From positions 124,001-188,000 of the forward strand of contig NZ_JBNAGG010000003.1 in the NCBI RefSeq assembly GCF_049801075.1: DNA of 64,000 bases, given 5' to 3'. Each line of letters begins with the position of its first letter. The stretch's first letter is position 1. The notes beneath the pieces are model-generated. The model did not search any database, was not told the origin of the DNA, and was given only the letters and a program-made list of their open reading frames with translations. This document shows, piece after piece, positions 59,685 to 64,000 of the stretch. This DNA comes from Maritalea sp049801075. Its GTDB lineage: Bacteria > Pseudomonadota > Alphaproteobacteria > Rhizobiales > Devosiaceae. The position numbers were made by a program, and so were the translations under genes.

Positions 59685-60911
59685 TTAGGCGTCTGGATGT
59701 TTGAAAATCAACGTTGCGTTGGTGCCGCCGAAGCCGAATGAGTTGGACATGACGCAGCCAATATTTTGATTATCGCGACGCTCGCGCAAAATCGGCATAT
59801 CTTCAAACTCTGGGTCGAGTTCAAAAATGTTAGCGCTTTCGCACAAGAAACCTTCATTCATCATCATCACGGAATAGATTGATTCTTGCACCCCAACGGC
59901 ACCCAAAGAGTGGCCGGTTAGAGATTTGGTGGCGGACAATGGCGGACATTTGTCTTCATTGCCAAACACAGCGCGAATCGCTTCAATTTCCTTGATGTCG
60001 CCAACAGGTGTGGAAGTGGCATGCGGGTTGATGTAATCAATCGGGCAATTCACGGTTTCCAGCGCCATGCGCATGCAGCGCTCGGCCCCTTCGCCAGATG
60101 GGGCCACCATGTCATAGCCATCAGATGTGGCGCCGTAGCCCACAATTTCAGCTAGAATATTCGCGCCACGTGCTTTGGCGTGCTCATATTCTTCCAACAC
60201 CATCACGCCTGCGCCGCCAGCGATGATGAAACCGTCACGGTTTTTATCATAAGCGCGGGACGCCACTTCCGGCGTGTCGTTATATTTGGAGGTCATTGCG
60301 CCCAAAGCATCAAACATGTTGGACATTGACCATTCAAGATCTTCACTGCCGCCAGCAAAAACAATGTCTTGCTTGCCCATTTGTATCTGCTCATAGGCGT
60401 TGCCGATACAGTGCTTCGAAGTCGCGCAAGCAGAGGTGATCGTGTAGTTCACACCCTTGATTTTAAACGCGGTGGCCAACGTTGCAGACGCTGTTGAGCT
60501 CATGGCTTTCGGCACGGCCAGTGGCCCAATGCGTTTCGGGCTCATTTTTTCGCGGGTAATGTCCGCGGCGCTGATCAATGTTTCTGTTGATGGACCACCA
60601 GAGCCCATCACGATGCCTGTGCGCGGATTGGAGATATTGTCTTCTTCCAAGCCCGCCTGCTCAATCGCTTCTTGCATGGCAATATAGTTCCATGCGGCGC
60701 CACGCGCCATGAAGCGGGTTGTCCGACGGTCTAAAACGGAAAACGGATCGAGTGTTGGCTCGCCATGCACCTGACTGCGGAAGCCATATTTCACATGGTT
60801 TTCAGCGGTGGTGATCCCTGGCTTCGCGTCGCGCAGGCTTTGCAAAACCTCAGCGCGATTATTGCCGATGGAGGAAACAATCCCCATGCCTGTGATGACA
60901 ACTCTTTTCAT
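59685..60911 (-). CDS. fabB: 3-oxoacyl-ACP synthase I
   Basis: A 408-residue condensing enzyme of type II fatty acid synthesis, needed for unsaturated fatty acids. The nucleophile Cys lies in TSACATSKHCIGNAYE near residue 160; the two catalytic histidines in NPHATSTPVGD near residue 298 and LTGHSLGAVG near residue 333. The N terminus MKRVVITGMGIVSSIG is typical. It follows fabA by 34 bp in the same unit, the classic fabA-fabB pair, with terminators downstream. Confidence 0.97.
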   Translation of the reverse strand: MKRVVITGMGIVSSIGNNRAEVLQSLRDAKPGITTAENHVKYGFRSQVHGEPTLDPFSVLDRRTTRFMARGAAWNYIAMQEAIEQAGLEEDNISNPRTGIVMGSGGPSTETLISAADITREKMSPKRIGPLAVPKAMSSTASATLATAFKIKGVNYTITSACATSKHCIGNAYEQIQMGKQDIVFAGGSEDLEWSMSNMFDALGAMTSKYNDTPEVASRAYDKNRDGFIIAGGAGVMVLEEYEHAKARGANILAEIVGYGATSDGYDMVAPSGEGAERCMRMALETVNCPIDYINPHATSTPVGDIKEIEAIRAVFGNEDKCPPLSATKSLTGHSLGAVGVQESIYSVMMMNEGFLCESANIFELDPEFEDMPILRERRDNQNIGCVMSNSFGFGGTNATLIFKHPDA

Positions 60912-60945
60912 TTGATCCTCTTAACCTCTCGCGTGGTGCGTTTGA

Positions 60946-61458
60946 TTATTTGTCTTCAAGGCCGATGAGGCCTACACGCAAGTTTTCGGCTTTATAGATG
61001 ATTTCACCATCTGCCTTCACCCAACCATTGGCTACGCCGAACGGTAAAGGCGAACGCATGTGCTTTTTAATATCAACATGATATTGCAGCAGCTTTTTGT
61101 CATTGGTGGCTTGCCCCACAAATTTGATGGAACCGCCCAATGCACGGCCACGACCAGGCGAACCGCTCCATGACAGGAAGAAACCGATCATTTGCCACAA
61201 AGCATCGAGGCCCAAGCAGCCTGGCATAACCGGATCGCCAATAAAGTGACATTGATAGAACCAAAGATCGGGGTTCAAATCCAACTCAGCTGTGACACTG
61301 CCTTTGCTATATTCGCCACCATCGGAATCGATGTTGGTGATGCGGTCAAACATCAACATTGGCGGTGCCGGCAATTTGGCGTCGCCTTGCCCTGGCAGTT
61401 CGCCGCGTCCATGCAAAATCAAATCATCGTAACTAAACTGATGGGCGCGCTCGGTCAT
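60946..61458 (-). CDS. fabA: 3-hydroxydecanoyl-ACP dehydratase/isomerase
   Basis: A 170-residue hot-dog-fold enzyme that introduces the cis double bond at the C10 stage of fatty acid synthesis. The catalytic His is in CHFIGDPVMPGCLGLDALWQ near residue 71, and the partner Asp in that same stretch. KFVGQ and VDIKKHMRSPLPFG are typical of FabA. It lies upstream of fabB. In relatives irr adjoins fabA; here a PhzF-family gene lies between them. Confidence 0.97.
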   Translation of the reverse strand: MTERAHQFSYDDLILHGRGELPGQGDAKLPAPPMLMFDRITNIDSDGGEYSKGSVTAELDLNPDLWFYQCHFIGDPVMPGCLGLDALWQMIGFFLSWSGSPGRGRALGGSIKFVGQATNDKKLLQYHVDIKKHMRSPLPFGVANGWVKADGEIIYKAENLRVGLIGLEDK

Positions 61459-61725
61459 AAGCCCTTTTTCCCTTATTCTTGTCTTTGCGCGACGAAATAT
61501 CGTGCCGCCGCCATTTCATAACCCAAAACCAAATTTGCTCGTCCATAGCATTTTTGGGCCATTGCGCAAAGTTATTGCATTTGATTAACCCATATAGGGC
61601 GCGACAAAGAAGGCCAAGCCCAAACAGGCCAATTGTCTTGCTTTTTTCGTCATTCATGGCTTGCCAGTCACATTTTGCAGCGTCATCGTGACCGGAAACG
61701 CGATGAACGGAAAGCATGAGGTGAA

Positions 61726-62523
61726 ATGCAAATTTTTCAGGTAGATGCATTTACTGCAGAATTGTTCAAGGGCAACCCAGCCGCTGTTATGGTGCTGGAC
61801 AATTGGCTGGATGAACAATTGATGCAGCACATCGCTATGGAGAACAATCTTTCTGAAACCGCATTCGTCAAACCACGCGAGAATCAGGATGGGTGGGACA
61901 TTCGTTGGTTCACGCCAACGCATGAAGTGAGCTTTTGCGGCCATGCCACATTGGCAAGCGCCCATATCTTAAACACAGAATATCAGGCACCCATGCCGCT
62001 GCGCCTGTTTGGTGAGGTGGGCGAGCTTCGGGTTGAATTGCACCAAGCGCACGAAACTGCGCCGAGCTATTTGCTGGACTTTCCAAACGTCTCTTATGAA
62101 TTCATAGATAGTTTGCCAGCGGAGATCGCCGCCAGCTTCGGCGCAACACCTATTGCGATTTTTAAGTCTTATGAGAACTATTTTGTGGAGCTGGAAGACG
62201 AGGCAGCGGTGCGTAATTTTGAACCAGATTTTGAAGCGTTGGCGAAGCTGGGCACAGATGGGGTCATCGTCACCGGCCGTAGCAAGGAATTTGATTTTGT
62301 ATCCCGTTATTTTCTGCCCGGCGGCGGCATTGACGAAGACCCCGTCACAGGCTCCATCCACACCACGCTTGCGCCCTATTGGGCGAAAAAACTCAACGAA
62401 ACCGAATTAGAAGCGCATCAGGCCTCTAAAAGAGGCGGTAATTTAACCTGTCACGTGCGAGATGATCGTGTACATATAGTTGGATGCGCAACTACTTTTA
62501 TGCGTGGCCGCCTTTGCCTTTAG
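61726..62523 (+). CDS. PhzF-family isomerase/epimerase-like protein
   Basis: A 265-residue PhzF-family protein with the diaminopimelate-epimerase fold. The catalytic Glu44 sits in ENNLSETAFV, and the C-terminal half has GIDEDPVTGSIHTTLAPYW, both strongly conserved. Family members isomerise small metabolites; most outside phenazine clusters have unknown substrates, and no phenazine genes are here. GAGGTG precedes the ATG. It is inserted between the fabA-fabB unit and irr, divergent from fabA. Confidence 0.93.
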   Translation: MQIFQVDAFTAELFKGNPAAVMVLDNWLDEQLMQHIAMENNLSETAFVKPRENQDGWDIRWFTPTHEVSFCGHATLASAHILNTEYQAPMPLRLFGEVGELRVELHQAHETAPSYLLDFPNVSYEFIDSLPAEIAASFGATPIAIFKSYENYFVELEDEAAVRNFEPDFEALAKLGTDGVIVTGRSKEFDFVSRYFLPGGGIDEDPVTGSIHTTLAPYWAKKLNETELEAHQASKRGGNLTCHVRDDRVHIVGCATTFMRGRLCL

Positions 62524-62647
62524 CTCGAAACAACCGCAAAGCACCGGATTTGTTGCATTTATGATGTTAATCTTGTACATGAGAATTTGTTGAACCCGTT
62601 TGGCGCCGCGCCTATAGTGCGCATTGACCAACTTCGGATAAGTAGGA

Positions 62648-63094
62648 ATGAACCAGTTGCAAAAATCTAGCTTTCGTCAGCCCAGCTCTCGCGGTCCTTG
62701 TTTGACGGCTGTGTTGCGCATGGCCGGCTTGCGGCCAACCCGACAACGTTTGGCATTGGCAGATTTGATTTATGGCAACGGCCATCGCCATGTTAGCGCT
62801 GAAGCTTTGCATGCAGAGGCTGATCAGGGTGGCGTCGCTGTCTCATTGGCCACCGTTTACAACACACTCCGGCAATTCAAAGATGCTGGTTTGTTGCGCG
62901 AAGTCACAGTGGATGCGGCGCGGACCTATTTCGATACGGACACGTCTGACCACCACCATTTCTATATCGAAGATGAAGATCGCGTGGTGGATATTCCGTC
63001 CAACGAGATCGTTATTCAAGGCCTTCCGGATGCGCCGAAGGGCATGAAAATCTCACATGTGGATGTTGTGGTGCGTGTGCGGCGCGAAAACTAA
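62648..63094 (+). CDS. irr: Iron response regulator Irr (Fur family)
   Basis: A 148-residue Fur-family regulator. The DNA-binding domain holds LRMAGLRPTRQRLALADLIYGNGHRHVSAEALH and SLATVYNTLRQFKDAGLLRE. The histidine cluster SDHHHFYIEDEDRVVDIP is the haem-sensing site typical of Irr rather than Fur. The Bradyrhizobium haem-regulatory motif (GCPWHD) is not intact; only GPCLTA stands in that place. Irr represses or activates iron and haem genes under iron limitation. Its 3' end converges on the SH3-protein gene, with both stop codons inside a small inverted repeat (63090-63102). Confidence 0.93.
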   Translation: MNQLQKSSFRQPSSRGPCLTAVLRMAGLRPTRQRLALADLIYGNGHRHVSAEALHAEADQGGVAVSLATVYNTLRQFKDAGLLREVTVDAARTYFDTDTSDHHHFYIEDEDRVVDIPSNEIVIQGLPDAPKGMKISHVDVVVRVRREN

Positions 63095-63097
63095 GCC

Positions 63098-63670
63098 TTA
63101 GTCGAAGGTTTCGTCACTATAGACGCCCCAAACAAATTGCTTTTCTACCCAGCCTTTGAAATTTTGCGGTCCCGCATCTTCCCCGTCTGGGCGGAAGCGG
63201 CCAGAAATTTCGCACCATTCTTTGTCGCATTCTTGCACATTCACCAACACTTTTGGTGCCAGCTGTGCGCGCAATGGCGCGCCTCGATCAGCGCGGGCAT
63301 AAAGTGGAATTGCTTGTGATTGGCCATTGAGCCAGGGGGCAACCAACCCCGTGCGACGACCAGACAAGAGCGATTGGTGAATCCAGCCTTCATCACCATC
63401 CGAATCGCGCACTTTTCGCCATGTATCGAATTCTTGCACCACTTCAACAGGCAGCCCTGATTGCGTGAAAATCCAAGCCACCTGATATTTTTGGCCCGGG
63501 CCATGGCGGACATTGATTTTGGAGGACCCTAAGGAGACGAATCGCGGCAAAGGCAAGCCGGATGGGCCCATATTCTGCGCCCATGCAGGCGCGATGGCGA
63601 GCCAAAGGGCGCACAGCACCAAGCTCAGGCCTTTGAGCGGATGGACGTGGTTTAAAAGGGTCAAACGCAT
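63098..63670 (-). CDS. Secreted bacterial SH3-domain protein (DUF1058 type)
   Basis: A 190-residue exported protein with a signal peptide (about 1-32, hydrophobic core LSLVLCALWLAIAPAWA). The first SH3b-like module opens SLGSSKINVRHGPGQKYQVAWIF and runs to GDEGWIHQSLLSG. A second module follows, IPLYARADRGAPLRAQL to WCEISG and FKGWVEKQFVWGVY. Such domains usually bind peptidoglycan or anchor envelope enzymes. Start ATG at 63670. It lies between irr and the 2-hydroxyacid dehydrogenase, an order I recall in other Hyphomicrobiales. Confidence 0.9.
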   Translation of the reverse strand: MRLTLLNHVHPLKGLSLVLCALWLAIAPAWAQNMGPSGLPLPRFVSLGSSKINVRHGPGQKYQVAWIFTQSGLPVEVVQEFDTWRKVRDSDGDEGWIHQSLLSGRRTGLVAPWLNGQSQAIPLYARADRGAPLRAQLAPKVLVNVQECDKEWCEISGRFRPDGEDAGPQNFKGWVEKQFVWGVYSDETFD

Positions 63671-63814
63671 CTCAAATTCATCTCTTGTTATTGGCACCAA
63701 GGCCCGATAGTTTATCCCCACTTAGGCAAAGACACCTTAATGTATGGCTAAAACCATACCCAGTGGCGCAAATTCTCTCCGCTGGGGATGTGTATACGGG
63801 TTGAAAGGGAATTT

Positions 63815-64000
63815 ATGCCTCACACGAACGCCCGTGTTCTGGTTACGCGACAATTGCCCACCCCGGTGGAAGAACGTATGGCCGCGTTATTCAATGTGGC
63901 ATTTAACACAGCTGACAAAGCCTTTACCACCCAACAATTGATTGAGGCGTCGCAAAATTGCGATGTGTTGGTGTCGACCATCACCGACGATCTGAGCGCC
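63815..64000 (+). CDS. 2-hydroxyacid dehydrogenase, N-terminal part (cut by window end)
   Basis: The first 62 codons of a gene that runs off the window. It starts at the ATG at 63815 with AAAGGGA upstream. The peptide (ARVLVTRQLPTPVEERMAAL near the start and then CDVLVSTITDDLSA) is the N-terminal part of a D-isomer-specific 2-hydroxyacid dehydrogenase, of the glyoxylate/hydroxypyruvate reductase kind. The NAD-binding domain lies beyond the edge, so the exact substrate cannot be judged. Confidence 0.85.
   Translation, partial: MPHTNARVLVTRQLPTPVEERMAALFNVAFNTADKAFTTQQLIEASQNCDVLVSTITDDLSA

Noticed and set aside
61433..61750. 105-codon minus-strand frame upstream of fabA
   Set aside because: Overlaps the starts of fabA and the PhzF-family gene, lacks a ribosome site and has no family resemblance.
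1..64000. tRNA, rRNA, CRISPR array, insertion sequence or prophage
   Set aside because: No cloverleaf-like gene, direct-repeat/spacer array, transposase or phage structural gene was seen. The 980-bp periodic array is made of coding genes, not of CRISPR repeats.

Overview
The window comes from an alphaproteobacterium, most likely of the order Hyphomicrobiales (Rhizobiales), possibly near Devosiaceae. The supporting signs are an irr-type Fur regulator beside fabA-fabB, a RegB/RegA redox two-component pair, an MmcB-type nuclease, a dnaA-dnaN-recF-gyrB block, CcrM-type GANTC sites in front of dnaA and a FixK/FNR box. The genus is a guess. I see no rRNA, tRNA, CRISPR array, insertion sequence or prophage. 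Most of the DNA is ordinary chromosomal core with accessory catabolic islands.

Layout. 0.1-10.7 kb is an amino-acid catabolic island: an Lrp-type regulator, a saccharopine/lysine dehydrogenase, a polar amino-acid ABC transporter (ATPase, binding protein, two permeases), an SMP-30 lactonase-like protein, a class I aminotransferase, an ALDH7-type aldehyde dehydrogenase and a divergent LysR regulator. Read together they suggest uptake of lysine and its oxidation to 2-aminoadipate and 2-oxoadipate. 10.7-17.3 kb holds a PAS-LuxR regulator divergent from acetoacetyl-CoA synthetase, an M24 peptidase, a 60-residue membrane protein behind a well-placed FNR/FixK box, and an 810-residue secreted repeat protein. 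17.4-24.8 kb is a complete five-step hut (histidine utilisation) locus, hutI-hutH-hutG-hutU facing hutF-hutC. 24.9-28.3 kb holds a degenerate receiver-like protein, a chemoreceptor and MmcB.

28.3-33.2 kb is the most unusual part: five tandem paralogous genes, each exactly 972 bp (323 residues) and separated by exactly 8 bp, so the period is exactly 980 bp. The proteins have ATP-grasp-like motifs. The array follows a beta-CASP metallo-beta-lactamase nuclease gene on the same strand with a 21-bp gap. I do not recognise a function for the array.

34.9-42.4 kb contains regB-regA, a DUF2852 protein, a DUF45 metallopeptidase, a TetR regulator with an isoprenylcysteine-methyltransferase-like membrane protein, a class A penicillin-binding protein and a GNAT acetyltransferase. 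42.5-51.2 kb is the replication block (gyrB, recF, dnaN, dnaA) plus rpsT and mutM. 51.3-56.8 kb runs ubiE-ubiB-coaBC-dut-DUF2259-thiF-like on the plus strand. 56.9-59.5 kb has an oxidoreductase, a VOC protein, a phosphatase and an orphan gene. 59.7-64 kb has fabB-fabA, a PhzF-family gene, irr, an SH3-domain protein and the start of a 2-hydroxyacid dehydrogenase cut by the window end.

All functional assignments come from reading motifs and context by eye. No database search was run.
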